A stretch of 64,000 nucleotides of DNA from Gammaproteobacteria bacterium (GTDB lineage Bacteria > Pseudomonadota > Gammaproteobacteria > Enterobacterales > Alteromonadaceae): assembly GCA_018825965.1 (NCBI GenBank), contig JAHKAA010000011.1, forward strand, positions 1-64,000, in the 5' to 3' direction. The translations under genes were made by a program, and so were the position numbers. Of the stretch, positions 24,075 through 33,449 are shown piece after piece (the stretch's first letter is position 1; each line of letters starts with the position of its first letter). Below the pieces are notes generated by a model that did not search any database, was not told the origin of the DNA, and saw only the letters and a program-made list of their open reading frames with translations.

Positions 24075-25756
24075 ATTATTTTAAGAAAAACTATTTCACA
24101 TTCGCTTTCATCAGCCTGGGTTTAGCTGGCTGTCAGGGTATGCAGGAGACAAAAATTCCCCATGATGCTCAGGCTGCTTTAGCTGAACAACAAAAACAGG
24201 CACAAGCTGCAGTGCCGGCAATACCTGACAGCGTGACTCAGGATTTATTGGCTTTGACCAGTCCTATACAGCAAGCTCAGCCTATGCAGCAACGTTTTAA
24301 TGTGGCCGCAGCTAATGTGGATGTAGCTGACTTTTTTACTTCATTGGTGGCAGATACAGAGTACAGCGTTGCTATTCATCCGGCTGTTTCGGGCCAGATC
24401 ACGCTGGATTTAAAACAAGTCACGTTAAACGAAGCCTTTGCTGTGATAGAACAGTTGTATGGTTACCATATTAAGCAGGTTGGTTCTATTTATAAGGTGA
24501 TGCCTGGTGGCTTACGCACTGAAACTATTGCCGTCAATTATTTGCTGATGCAACGTTCCGGCAGTTCTTCTATTTCTGTGACTGCCGGTGGTATTTCGTC
24601 ATCTCAGGGCGGTAACAGTGGCGGTAATTCAGGGGGGAATAACCAAAACAGCAATCAGAGCAATAACCAGAATAACAGCAACCAGAATGGTAACCAGAAC
24701 AGCCAGGGCGGCTCAGGCAATGGCAGTTCAGTGCAAAGTTCCAGCCAGACCGATTTCTGGAAAGATTTAAAAGAAGCCATTACAGGAGTGATGGGATCTG
24801 GCCCTGATCGTGCTGTAGTCATTAGTCCGCAGGCTGGTTTAGTCACAGTGCGGGGCTTGCCTTCAGAAATAGAGGCTGTTCGTGCTTATTTAGGTCAGAC
24901 TGAAGAAAGCTTGCAGCGCCAGGTGATACTGGAAGTGAAAATTATTGAAGTGACCTTAAATGATGATTACCAGCAAGGGATCAACTGGAGTCAGATCGCC
25001 AGCACCATTGGTTCAACAGATATCAGCTTCAGCAATAATACCTTCAGTTTGGGTAATAATATTACCGCTCAGGTGGGTGGCTTAGGCCGTATAGGTTTTG
25101 AAGGCGACGATTTTAGTGGCGTGATCAACCTGCTGGAAACTCAGGGTAATGCACAAGTGTTATCCAGCCCCCGTGTGACAGCTATTAATAATCAAAAAGC
25201 TGTGATTAAAGTGGGTTCTGACGAATATTATGTCACAGGGGTCAGCAGCAGTTCTAATGTCACTGATACCACAGGTACAGGCACTGGTGTTTCCCGTGAT
25301 GTACCTATTCCTGAGCTGGAACCCTTTTTCTCAGGTATAGCTTTGGATGTCACGCCGCAGATCAATATAGATGGCGACGTGATTTTACATGTACATCCTT
25401 CGGTTTCCGAAACCACAGAACTGAGCAAATCCATTAATCTGGGCGGAAACACCTCGTTCAGCTTGCCTTCTGCCCAAACCAATATCCGTGAGTCCGATAC
25501 TATAATTAAAGCCCGTAACGGTGAGATTGTGGTGATTGGTGGTTTGATGCAGTCCACCATCAGCGACAACGAATCCAAAGTCCCGGTGCTTGGTTCTGTG
25601 CCTTTATTTGGCAAGTTGTTTACTAATATCAGCAAGGTAGAGCGGAAAAAAGAACTGATTATTTTGATAAAACCTACAGTGTCGACCAGCAGTGCTATGA
25701 AGCAACAGATAAAGCAGTCTGCTGATTTGATTGATCAATGGTATCCGAAGAACTGA
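24071..25756 (+). CDS. mshL: MSHA outer-membrane secretin MshL
   Basis: The 561-residue lipoprotein (lipobox LAGC, Cys17) has secretin N-domains, then the gate-forming C-terminal secretin domain with VPVLGSVPLFGKLF and TNIRESDTIIKARNGE. It forms the outer-membrane pore for the pilus. Residues about 178-225 are an unusual low-complexity linker of Gly, Asn, Gln and Ser (24600-24745) between N-domains. Overlaps with mshK (4 bp) and mshM show tight coupling. Confidence 0.92.
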   Translation: MNYFKKNYFTFAFISLGLAGCQGMQETKIPHDAQAALAEQQKQAQAAVPAIPDSVTQDLLALTSPIQQAQPMQQRFNVAAANVDVADFFTSLVADTEYSVAIHPAVSGQITLDLKQVTLNEAFAVIEQLYGYHIKQVGSIYKVMPGGLRTETIAVNYLLMQRSGSSSISVTAGGISSSQGGNSGGNSGGNNQNSNQSNNQNNSNQNGNQNSQGGSGNGSSVQSSSQTDFWKDLKEAITGVMGSGPDRAVVISPQAGLVTVRGLPSEIEAVRAYLGQTEESLQRQVILEVKIIEVTLNDDYQQGINWSQIASTIGSTDISFSNNTFSLGNNITAQVGGLGRIGFEGDDFSGVINLLETQGNAQVLSSPRVTAINNQKAVIKVGSDEYYVTGVSSSSNVTDTTGTGTGVSRDVPIPELEPFFSGIALDVTPQINIDGDVILHVHPSVSETTELSKSINLGGNTSFSLPSAQTNIRESDTIIKARNGEIVVIGGLMQSTISDNESKVPVLGSVPLFGKLFTNISKVERKKELIILIKPTVSTSSAMKQQIKQSADLIDQWYPKN

Positions 25757-25758
25757 CT

Positions 25759-26670
25759 ATGTTGTATTTACGCCATTTTGGTTTACAGCAAACCCCTTTT
25801 AGTTTGACTCCAAACACGGCGTTTTATGTTGATTTGCCCCAGCATCATGAAGCCTTAGAGGTGTTAACCACAGCGTTGAATGTCGGCGAAGGTTTTATCA
25901 AAGTGACAGGCGAAGTGGGCACTGGCAAAACCATGTTATGCCGTAAGCTGATGAACGAAGCACCGGAAGACTGGGTCATCGCCTATATTCCGGACCCTTA
26001 TTTGTCACCTGTTGAATTACGCTGGGCTTTTGCCACCGAATTGGGCTTAAAACAATCAGACACCATAGACAACCAACAGCTGGTGCAGTTGTTACAGCAT
26101 TGTCTGGTGGCGCTTGCAGCCGAAGGCAAAAGAGTAGTGCTGATTATCGATGAAGCCCAGGCTTTGCCTGACGATACGCTGGAAGCTTTGCGGCTGTTAA
26201 CTAACCTTGAAACTGAACAGCGTAAATTATTGCAGGTGGTGTTGTTTGGTCAGCCAGAGCTGGATAAAAGACTAGCCAGCTATAAGTTCCGCCAGTTACG
26301 GCAGCGCGTCAGTTTCTCCTATTTTTTGCGTGGCATGTCTTATTACGAAGTGCAGGCTTATATCAGCGCCCGTGTTGATATAGCCGGCGTCCGGCAACCA
26401 TTGTTTTCACCCGGCGCGTTAAAAGCGATTTGGAAATACAGCAGAGGGATCCCACGTTTAGTGAATGTATTAAGTCATAAAGGCCTGATGCTGGCTTTTG
26501 GTGAAAACAAGCTGCAGGTGGATACCCGGCATGTGCGTTATGCCGCAAAAGATACTGAAGATGTCAGATATTCTAACGCAGGCCTGAACCCTGTATGGCT
26601 GGGAGTTTTAGTGTCGTCCCTGATGATTGCAGCTGCGGCCGCCTGGCATTTCAGGGGGGTGTGGTTATGA
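25759..26670 (+). CDS. mshM: MSHA biogenesis AAA ATPase MshM (ExeA-like)
   Basis: The 303-residue protein has an ExeA-type AAA domain: FGLQQTPFSLTPN entry motif, Walker A GEVGTGKTMLCRKL, Walker B VVLIIDEAQAL, and a C-terminal TM segment (about 280-300). ExeA proteins help place or assemble secretins. The start MLYLRHFG at 25759 fits the family; an ATG at 25738 inside mshL is possible. The stop overlaps the mshN start. Confidence 0.88.
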   Translation: MLYLRHFGLQQTPFSLTPNTAFYVDLPQHHEALEVLTTALNVGEGFIKVTGEVGTGKTMLCRKLMNEAPEDWVIAYIPDPYLSPVELRWAFATELGLKQSDTIDNQQLVQLLQHCLVALAAEGKRVVLIIDEAQALPDDTLEALRLLTNLETEQRKLLQVVLFGQPELDKRLASYKFRQLRQRVSFSYFLRGMSYYEVQAYISARVDIAGVRQPLFSPGALKAIWKYSRGIPRLVNVLSHKGLMLAFGENKLQVDTRHVRYAAKDTEDVRYSNAGLNPVWLGVLVSSLMIAAAAAWHFRGVWL

Positions 26671-27911
26671 GTGTCATTAATAAAATGTTGCGTGATTTAG
26701 ACAAGCAACAAGAGCAGCAACACCACAGAGGTTTCGTCAGCTTCAAACCAAAACCTAAGTCACACTGGCTGCTGTGGGGAGCTGTGCCTTTAGCTTTATT
26801 GGCAGGCTGGTGTGGTCAGGCCTGGTATATGGAGCGCTTTTCTATCAAAACAGATCAGGCCGCTACTGTATCCGAAGTGCAACAAGGCCAGGTGCATCCA
26901 TTGGCTGCTGTAACGAAACTGGTTCCGGAAGTACAGCATCTGGCTGAGATAACAAAACCAACACCAGGCACAACAGAACAAGTGGTGAGCCTGCAGGATG
27001 TGGTGGCAAGCCGTATATCTCCGGAGCTGGCTGCTGAACTTGGAAAATCAAAGGCGGCCAAAACTGTGGCTGAGGTTGAACCTAAGCTCAAACCTTTTGC
27101 CAGTCAGCCGGTTGCAGCAGAACGGGTGGTGCAGGTGCAAATGCGTCAGCCAGAAGAAAGCCTGGAGAGTGTTGAGCCTGTAGCTGAGCTTTTTGCCAGT
27201 ACTGAAGTTCAGGTCAGCGAATTTGATCAGGCGGCTGAGTTTGTGCCTGAGCAGGAAAGCCTTGCAGAAACCAACTGGAATGACAGCACGGCTGAAGTCA
27301 GCAAACCCCGTTCTCTGGCCATTGAAAAAGTACAACTGAGCCCGCAGCAGCAAAAAGATTTATTGATGCACAAAGCCAAAAAGGCCGAATCAGGCGGCAA
27401 TCTGGATCAGGCTGTCAGTCACTGGCAACAAATCAGGCAACTGGAACCTGCATCCAGTCAGGCTTATTTAGAGTTATCCCGTTTGGCACAAATTCAGCGT
27501 AATGATGCAGGTGCAGTACAGATACTGGAGCAGGCCAGCGCTGCTGGTGTGCAGGATCCTAAAGTCTCGATGGCATTGGCCGCTTTGGCTGTTAAACAAC
27601 AGGATTGGAGCAAAGCCCTGAGTTATTTAGAATACGAGCCTGATATCTTAAATTACACAGACTTTTACGCATTAAAAGCTGCGGCTTTGCAAAAAACCAA
27701 TCAGCATGCAGAGTCAGTACAGGTGTTTCAACAACTGGCAAGGCAGCAGCCAGAACAGGCACGTTGGTGGTTAGGTATGGCATTAAGTTATGATGCTATG
27801 CAACAACAGGATCAGGCACTGCTGGCCTACCGTCAGGTGGCGGTCAACGGTTTTGGCTTATCAGCGGCCAGCCTGGACTATGTAAAAAAACGTATCACGG
27901 CCTTAGAGTGA
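26667..27911 (+). CDS. mshN: MSHA biogenesis TPR protein MshN
   Basis: The 414-residue protein starts MSVINKMLRDLDKQQ, the usual MshN opening. It has a TM segment at about 34-52, a long acidic, Val/Glu-rich periplasmic linker, and C-terminal TPR repeats (about 240-410). It probably bridges inner membrane and secretin. The start at 26667 overlaps the mshM stop (ATGA); an upstream ATG at 26595 inside mshM is out of keeping with the family. Confidence 0.87.
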   Translation: MSVINKMLRDLDKQQEQQHHRGFVSFKPKPKSHWLLWGAVPLALLAGWCGQAWYMERFSIKTDQAATVSEVQQGQVHPLAAVTKLVPEVQHLAEITKPTPGTTEQVVSLQDVVASRISPELAAELGKSKAAKTVAEVEPKLKPFASQPVAAERVVQVQMRQPEESLESVEPVAELFASTEVQVSEFDQAAEFVPEQESLAETNWNDSTAEVSKPRSLAIEKVQLSPQQQKDLLMHKAKKAESGGNLDQAVSHWQQIRQLEPASSQAYLELSRLAQIQRNDAGAVQILEQASAAGVQDPKVSMALAALAVKQQDWSKALSYLEYEPDILNYTDFYALKAAALQKTNQHAESVQVFQQLARQQPEQARWWLGMALSYDAMQQQDQALLAYRQVAVNGFGLSAASLDYVKKRITALE

Positions 27912-27915
27912 TTTT

Positions 27916-29685
27916 ATGTTAAAACCCAGACTAAAAATGCGGCTTGGCGACCTGTTGGTGCATGAACACATCATCAGTGAACAACAACTGCAGCAAGCCT
28001 TAGCTCAACAGCAAAAAACTGGCCGTAAGCTGGGAAGCAGCCTGATTGATATGCAGTTTTTAACTGAAGATCAGTTACTGCAGTTTTTGTCGCAACAGCT
28101 TAACGTTGATTTACTGGATATCAGCCAACAACAAATTGATCCTAAAGCTGTGGCTTTGTTACCTGAAGTGCATGCCCGTCGTTTCCGTGCTTTAGTACTG
28201 GAAGACAGAGGTGGTTCTGTACTACTTGGCATGAGTGATCCGGCTGACTTGTCAGTGCTGGATCAAATAGCGCCTATGCTGGCACCAAAAGACATTTCTA
28301 TTGCGATAGTGCGGGAAAGCCAGCTGATCAGTGCTTTTGACCGCTTGTACCGTCGCACTAAACAAATCGAAAGTTTTGCCACCCAGCTGAAAGAAGAATA
28401 CGCCGAAACCGATATTCTGGATTTTGGTGCGCTCAATGACGCCACTGACAAAGACAATACCATTGTTAAACTGTTGCAATCTATTTTTGAAGATGCAGTA
28501 CAGGTACGGGCTTCGGATATTCATATAGAACCTGATGAAAAGCTGCTGCGTATACGTCAGCGCGTCGACGGTGTGTTACAGGAAAACGTATTAAAAGAAG
28601 TCAGTATAGTGCCGGCTTTGGTGTTGAGGTTAAAGCTGATGGCACAGCTGGATATATCGGAAAAACGTTTGCCGCAGGATGGCCGTTTTCAGATCAAAAT
28701 TAAAGGCCGTACCATAGATGTGCGGATGTCGACTATGCCTGTGCAATATGGCGAGTCTGTGGTGATGCGTTTACTGGACCAGTCGGCAGGCTTGCTGACG
28801 ATGGAACAAACAGGTATGCCGGATGCGCTGCTCAAACGTTTACGCCGTATTTTAAAAACGCCCCATGGCATGATTCTGGTGACTGGCCCTACAGGTTCAG
28901 GTAAAACCACCAGTTTGTATGGCATGCTGAGCGAGCTGAATAAAGAAGGTAATAAAATTATTACCGTTGAAGACCCGGTGGAATACCGTTTACCCCGCAT
29001 TAATCAGGTGCAGGTGAACCATAAAATTGGCCTGACCTTCAGTAGCGTGTTAAGAACCAGCTTACGTCAGGATCCGGATATCATCATGGTGGGTGAGATG
29101 CGGGACCAGGAAACCGCAGAAATTGGTTTACGTGGCGCTTTAACGGGTCACTTAGTGTTATCCACTTTACACACCAACGACGCCATCAGCAGTACCTTGC
29201 GTTTAATAGATATGGGAGCAGCTGAGTATTTAGTGGCCAGCGCATTACGCGCTATTCTGGCGCAGCGACTGATCAGGCGTTTATGCGCTCATTGCAAAAC
29301 AACCTATATACCGGACCCGTCAGAAACCAGTTGGTTACAACATAAAGATATAGCGCTCACTCAGCAGTTCTGGCGCAGCGAAGGCTGTCAGAACTGCAAT
29401 AACACAGGTTATTCAGGCCGTATAGGTGTCTTTGAATTATTGGTGATGAACCGCGAACTGGCCGATGCCTTACGCCGTGGTGATGCCGAAGGTTTTGCCA
29501 TAGCGGCCCGCAACAATGAAGGGTTCCGGCCTTTGGGCGATATGGCGCTGGATTACGCCATGCAGGGCCTGACCAGTATCGAAGAAGTGATTAAGGTGTC
29601 TGAATATCTGGAACTGGAAGAACCAGTTCAGAGCAGCGCAGTGAATGGTACTACAGCTGGTGCTGCAGAGCAGGAAACTGACTAA
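27916..29685 (+). CDS. mshE: MSHA pilus assembly ATPase MshE
   Basis: The 589-residue extension ATPase of the GspE/PilB type. Its N-terminal MshEN domain (residues 5-150) is the family that in Vibrio cholerae MshE binds cyclic di-GMP (RRLGDLLV/LGSSLIDMQF-type motif seen). The core has Walker A GPTGSGKTTSLYG, Asp box, Walker B MVGEMRDQETAEI with the His box LSTLHTND, and a zinc tetra-cysteine motif (CAHC, CQNC). It powers pilin polymerisation at the inner membrane, and pilus extension is likely cyclic di-GMP dependent here. Confidence 0.93.
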   Translation: MLKPRLKMRLGDLLVHEHIISEQQLQQALAQQQKTGRKLGSSLIDMQFLTEDQLLQFLSQQLNVDLLDISQQQIDPKAVALLPEVHARRFRALVLEDRGGSVLLGMSDPADLSVLDQIAPMLAPKDISIAIVRESQLISAFDRLYRRTKQIESFATQLKEEYAETDILDFGALNDATDKDNTIVKLLQSIFEDAVQVRASDIHIEPDEKLLRIRQRVDGVLQENVLKEVSIVPALVLRLKLMAQLDISEKRLPQDGRFQIKIKGRTIDVRMSTMPVQYGESVVMRLLDQSAGLLTMEQTGMPDALLKRLRRILKTPHGMILVTGPTGSGKTTSLYGMLSELNKEGNKIITVEDPVEYRLPRINQVQVNHKIGLTFSSVLRTSLRQDPDIIMVGEMRDQETAEIGLRGALTGHLVLSTLHTNDAISSTLRLIDMGAAEYLVASALRAILAQRLIRRLCAHCKTTYIPDPSETSWLQHKDIALTQQFWRSEGCQNCNNTGYSGRIGVFELLVMNRELADALRRGDAEGFAIAARNNEGFRPLGDMALDYAMQGLTSIEEVIKVSEYLELEEPVQSSAVNGTTAGAAEQETD

Positions 29686-30902
29686 TGGCAACCTTCAGCT
29701 ACACAGCAAGAGACAGACAAGGCCAGTCTGTCAGCGGTAGCATGGAAGCAGGTAGTGAAGCTGCAGTAGCAGATATGTTGCTGCAACGCAGCCAAACCCC
29801 TATTAAAATTAAGCTGCAGGAAGAAAAACAAGCCAGCGCAGCCATTGTCTGGCCATGGCAGCGCGTCAATATGACAGAGCTGATCATTTTCGCCCGTCAG
29901 ATGTACTCGCTGATGAAAGCCGGCATTCCTATCATCAGAGCTATAGTGGGTTTAGCAGAAAGCACCAGTTCTGCAGCATTAAACACAGTGCTGCTGGATT
30001 TAGCTGACCAGCTGGAAAAAGGCCGCACCTTATCGGCAGCTATGGCACAGCATCCGCAAGTATTCAGCCGTTTAGTGGTTTCCATAGTGCATGTAGGTGA
30101 AAACACCGGTCGTCTGGATGAATCCTTTTTACAACTTTCCGGCTATTTTGAGCAGGAAATGGAAACCAAAAAGCAAATTAAACAAGCCACCCGTTACCCT
30201 ACTTTTGTGCTGGTTGCTATCACCATAGCTATGGTGATTATGAATATTCTGGTGATACCGCAGTTTGCTACCATGTTTGCCAAATTTAATACAGAGTTGC
30301 CCTGGGCCACTAAAGTACTGCTAGCCAGCTCCAGCCTTTTTGTGAATTATTGGCAATGGATGGCTGGGGCTGTGGTTGGGCTGTTATGGGCGTTAAAGCT
30401 GTATTTACAAACAGACCAGGGCCGCTATCAATGGAGTTACTGGAAACTGAAAATGCCACTGATGGGCACTATTTTAGTGCGCGCCAGTTTAGGGCGTTTC
30501 AGCCGCAGCTTTGCCATGATGCTCAGAGCAGGTGTGCCTTTAACTTCAGCTTTAACACTAGTGGCTGAGGCGGTCGACAACGATTTTATGGCGGAAAAAA
30601 TCCGTGACATGCGGAAAAACATCGAAAGGGGCGAAAGTTTACTGCGCGTTTCGGTACAAAGTGAATTATTTACACCTTTAGTACTCCAAATGTTAGCTGT
30701 AGGCGAAGAAACAGGCCAGGTTGACGAAATGTTGACGGAAGTTGCCTCATTTTATGAGAGAGAAGTGGCATACGACTTGAAAGGACTTACAGCAAAGATA
30801 GAACCTATTTTGATTTCAGTAGTGTCTGGAATGGTGCTTATTTTAGCTTTAGGTATCTTCACACCTATGTGGGATATGTTGAATGCCTATAAAGGTGGTT
30901 AG
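29685..30902 (+). CDS. mshG: MSHA inner-membrane platform protein MshG
   Basis: The 405-residue GspF/PilC-family protein has two T2SSF repeats (ARQMYSLMKAGIPIIRAI and SFAMMLRAGVPLTSAL) and three TM segments near 170-195, 220-240 and 375-395. It is the polytopic platform that works with MshE. The ATG overlaps the mshE stop by one base. In Vibrio mshF would follow; here only 105 bp separate it from mshB. Confidence 0.92.
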   Translation: MATFSYTARDRQGQSVSGSMEAGSEAAVADMLLQRSQTPIKIKLQEEKQASAAIVWPWQRVNMTELIIFARQMYSLMKAGIPIIRAIVGLAESTSSAALNTVLLDLADQLEKGRTLSAAMAQHPQVFSRLVVSIVHVGENTGRLDESFLQLSGYFEQEMETKKQIKQATRYPTFVLVAITIAMVIMNILVIPQFATMFAKFNTELPWATKVLLASSSLFVNYWQWMAGAVVGLLWALKLYLQTDQGRYQWSYWKLKMPLMGTILVRASLGRFSRSFAMMLRAGVPLTSALTLVAEAVDNDFMAEKIRDMRKNIERGESLLRVSVQSELFTPLVLQMLAVGEETGQVDEMLTEVASFYEREVAYDLKGLTAKIEPILISVVSGMVLILALGIFTPMWDMLNAYKGG

Positions 30903-31007
30903 TAAATAATCGGTAAAAATGAAAAAAACAGAAGACAAGCTGGTAATAGTGGGTAAAATAAGCGCTATTAGCGATAAACTAACAAAAAAAGATGTGGAGT
31001 TAACAAG

Positions 31008-31703
31008 ATGAGAAGACAGAGTGGTTTCACTATTATCGAAATTATCATAGTAGTGATAATTTTAGGCTTGCTGGCCGCTACTGCTTTGCCGCGCTTCCTG
31101 GATGTGGTGGATGACGCTGAAGACGCTTCACTGGAAGGAGTCACTGGTGGTTTTGCGACAGCTGTAGGTTTAGTGCGTGGACAGTGGGAAGTGGCTGGTC
31201 GTCCAAGTGGTTCTGTAGCCAGTGGAAGCACTGGTGCACTCCAGGCCAACCTGACCTTTGTCACTGTTGATAACCGCCGAATTGGTGTGGATGCCAGTAC
31301 TGCCCAGGTTTTAGGTGGTTTTACCCGTGGTTATCCGACTGCTGGCGTAACTACTGCAGCCACTGCAGCAGTAGTGAGCGGCACCGCAAACAACACACAA
31401 GTGGCGAACATGACAGAAGCCCGTTGTCTGGAAGTGTTTAACCTGTTATTACAAAACCCACCTGCAGCCATTGTTGGCACTGGTGCTACAGCCGCTACTT
31501 TAGCGCAAAATAAATTTGTTGTTGTGGAAGGCACGAATACAGCTGCTAACATCTGTTTCTATTTCCAGACGGCGGGTATGGCTGCAGTGCCAGCGGCTTC
31601 AGCTGCAGCAACAAACAATGTTCCTGCAGCTGTAACTGGTCTTAACTATTTTTGGTACAATCCTGCGACTGGCGTTGTAAACGCTGTGCGTAACAAGGCG
31701 TAA
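31008..31703 (+). CDS. mshB: MSHA pilin protein MshB
   Basis: The 231-residue type IV prepilin has a six-residue leader (MRRQSG) before FTIIE, the hydrophobic helix with Glu5, and a pilin body with two cysteines near 140 and 181. It shares the DAEDASLEGVTGGFATAVGLV block with MshA, so the two are paralogs. MshB is regarded as a minor pilin. The Ala/Thr-rich stretches are typical for exposed pilin regions. GGAG upstream supports the start. Confidence 0.85.
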   Translation: MRRQSGFTIIEIIIVVIILGLLAATALPRFLDVVDDAEDASLEGVTGGFATAVGLVRGQWEVAGRPSGSVASGSTGALQANLTFVTVDNRRIGVDASTAQVLGGFTRGYPTAGVTTAATAAVVSGTANNTQVANMTEARCLEVFNLLLQNPPAAIVGTGATAATLAQNKFVVVEGTNTAANICFYFQTAGMAAVPAASAAATNNVPAAVTGLNYFWYNPATGVVNAVRNKA

Positions 31704-31727
31704 AAAATTTTTTTAACGAGGTGAAGT

Positions 31728-32303
31728 ATGAAGACATTAAATAAACAACAAGGTTTTACCTTAGTAGAACTGATTATAGTCATAGTAATTTTAGGTATTT
31801 TAGCTGTAACAGCAGCGCCACGGTTTTTGAATTTCCAGGGCGATGCAAAAGCTTCAGTATTAGCAGGTGTTGAAGGCAGTTTGAGAGCGGCCATAAGCCT
31901 TGTAAATGGCAAAGCGTTAATTGCTGGTCAGAATACTGCGGCTTTAGCCTGTTTTGAAGCTAATAACGTACGTGCTGCGCTTCAAACTGAAATTGATGCG
32001 ACTCCAGCAGCTCCTGCAAATACAAATTGTGCTTCAGGGGTTGATGTAGCTTTCGGTGCGCCTGATTCTGATGTTACTTCTTTACAAGCAGTAGCTGACT
32101 TCCCAAATAATTTCGTATTACATGATACTGAGTCTGCTACAGCTTTGAATTTGACTCCAGCTTTAGTGGTAGCTGCTGGCAATGTAGATATGGCTGCAAA
32201 TCTGGCTGACTTAACTGCAGGTAACTGTATCGTTCGCTACACTGCTGCAACTGCAACAACTGCAGCAACAGTAGAATTAGTTAATGAAGATGAATGTGAA
32301 TAA
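31728..32303 (+). CDS. mshA: MSHA major pilin MshA
   Basis: The 191-residue prepilin (leader MKTLNKQQG, then [20 protein letters not shown]) is the probable major subunit of the pilus. It has Cys pairs in the body and the C-terminal NEDECE end. A strong GAGGTGA ribosome binding site (31718-31724) fits high expression. It sits between mshB and mshC in the standard order. The body is Ala/Thr/Asn rich. Confidence 0.88.
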   Translation: MKTLNKQQGFTLVELIIVIVILGILAVTAAPRFLNFQGDAKASVLAGVEGSLRAAISLVNGKALIAGQNTAALACFEANNVRAALQTEIDATPAAPANTNCASGVDVAFGAPDSDVTSLQAVADFPNNFVLHDTESATALNLTPALVVAAGNVDMAANLADLTAGNCIVRYTAATATTAATVELVNEDECE

Positions 32304-32325
32304 TAGTTAAAGTCTGAGGTGAGCA

Positions 32326-32865
32326 GTGCGAAAGACATCAACAGGCTTTACTCTTGTTGAACTTATTATTGTCATAGTACTGCTGGGTATAGTATCTGCT
32401 ACAGCATTACCTAAGCTTTTTGGTAATGCTGGCACCGACGAAATTACGGCGCAGGACCAGATGATTTCTGTTCTGCGCCGTATGCAAATTCAGGCCATGC
32501 AGCAGACTAATACTGCTACATTTTGCCATCAGCTTATTCTGACTCAGACCCAACTGGGTTTTCCGAATGTTTTGCCCTGTGACCCCACCGAAACTAATAC
32601 TCAATTAACAGCTGCGGCTAATCAAAACTCTGGTCTGCAGTTTATGCGTCCGGCCAATAGCTCCCTAGGTTTAAGCTTGTTTAATACTGCGTTACCTGCG
32701 GGTGGAACTAGTCAAACCTTACCTTTCCTGTTTAGATTTAATTCTTTGGGTCAGCCTGTTACTAATGCTGGTGCAGTGATCTCAAGCGGCTTGCGTATTG
32801 AAATCACTGATGTGGTGACGTACCGCATTTGTATTGAACGAGAAGGTTATATCCATCCATGTTAA
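32326..32865 (+). CDS. mshC: MSHA minor pilin MshC
   Basis: The 179-residue prepilin has leader MRKTSTG, mature start [20 protein letters not shown], and C-terminal CIEREGYIHPC, probably a disulfide. It has the GspH-like look of minor pilins. The start is GTG at 32326 with a GAGGTGAG ribosome binding site. It overlaps mshD by 7 bp. Confidence 0.83.
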   Translation: MRKTSTGFTLVELIIVIVLLGIVSATALPKLFGNAGTDEITAQDQMISVLRRMQIQAMQQTNTATFCHQLILTQTQLGFPNVLPCDPTETNTQLTAAANQNSGLQFMRPANSSLGLSLFNTALPAGGTSQTLPFLFRFNSLGQPVTNAGAVISSGLRIEITDVVTYRICIEREGYIHPC

Positions 32866-33449
32866 AACCTTCAGATGTTGCCTCACTAAGACAACAAGCT
32901 GGTTTTACTTTGGTAGAGCTAGTGATTGGCATGGTAGTGTTGGCGATCGCTTTAACAGTAATTACAGGGGTTTTAGGCCCTTTGTATCAGCGCAGCACAG
33001 ATCCATGGCATCAGGTACGGGCGGCAGAGTTAGGCCATAGTTTTATGAATGAAATTATGGCGCGTTCTTTTGATGAACAATCTGATCGTGCTGATGGTTC
33101 TTACCGCTGTGATGCACTAACAGAGCCTACACCTGTTACTCCATGGCCTTGTACTGAAGTAAACAATTTTGGTCCGGACGCTGGCGAAACCCGCATTTCA
33201 TTTAATGATGTGGATGATTTTCATAATTTCTCTGCCAGCGGGGATGCTATTACCAATATTCTGGCGAACCCTCTGACAGGTTTGTACAACAATTATCAGG
33301 TTGCGGTTAATGTTGCCTATGATGGAAACTTTAATGGTGTAATGAACGAGGTTGATCCTGCTGAGCGTTTAGCGAAACGTATTCTTGTCTCTGTAACTAC
33401 TCCATCCGGTGAGGTGATCCAGTTTGCTGCCTACAGGAGCAATTGGTAA
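32859..33449 (+). CDS. mshD: MSHA minor pilin MshD
   Basis: The 196-residue prepilin has a 15-residue leader (ending RQQAG) before FTLVELVIGMVVLAIAL. The PilV-like body ends with FAAYRSNW. It overlaps mshC and the stop overlaps the mshO start (TAATG). It is likely part of the priming tip complex. Confidence 0.83.
   Translation: MLKPSDVASLRQQAGFTLVELVIGMVVLAIALTVITGVLGPLYQRSTDPWHQVRAAELGHSFMNEIMARSFDEQSDRADGSYRCDALTEPTPVTPWPCTEVNNFGPDAGETRISFNDVDDFHNFSASGDAITNILANPLTGLYNNYQVAVNVAYDGNFNGVMNEVDPAERLAKRILVSVTTPSGEVIQFAAYRSNW

Noticed and set aside
28689..29000. 103-codon minus-strand open frame inside mshE
   Set aside because: Antisense to the conserved ATPase core; the mshE reading frame is fully supported by Walker and zinc motifs.
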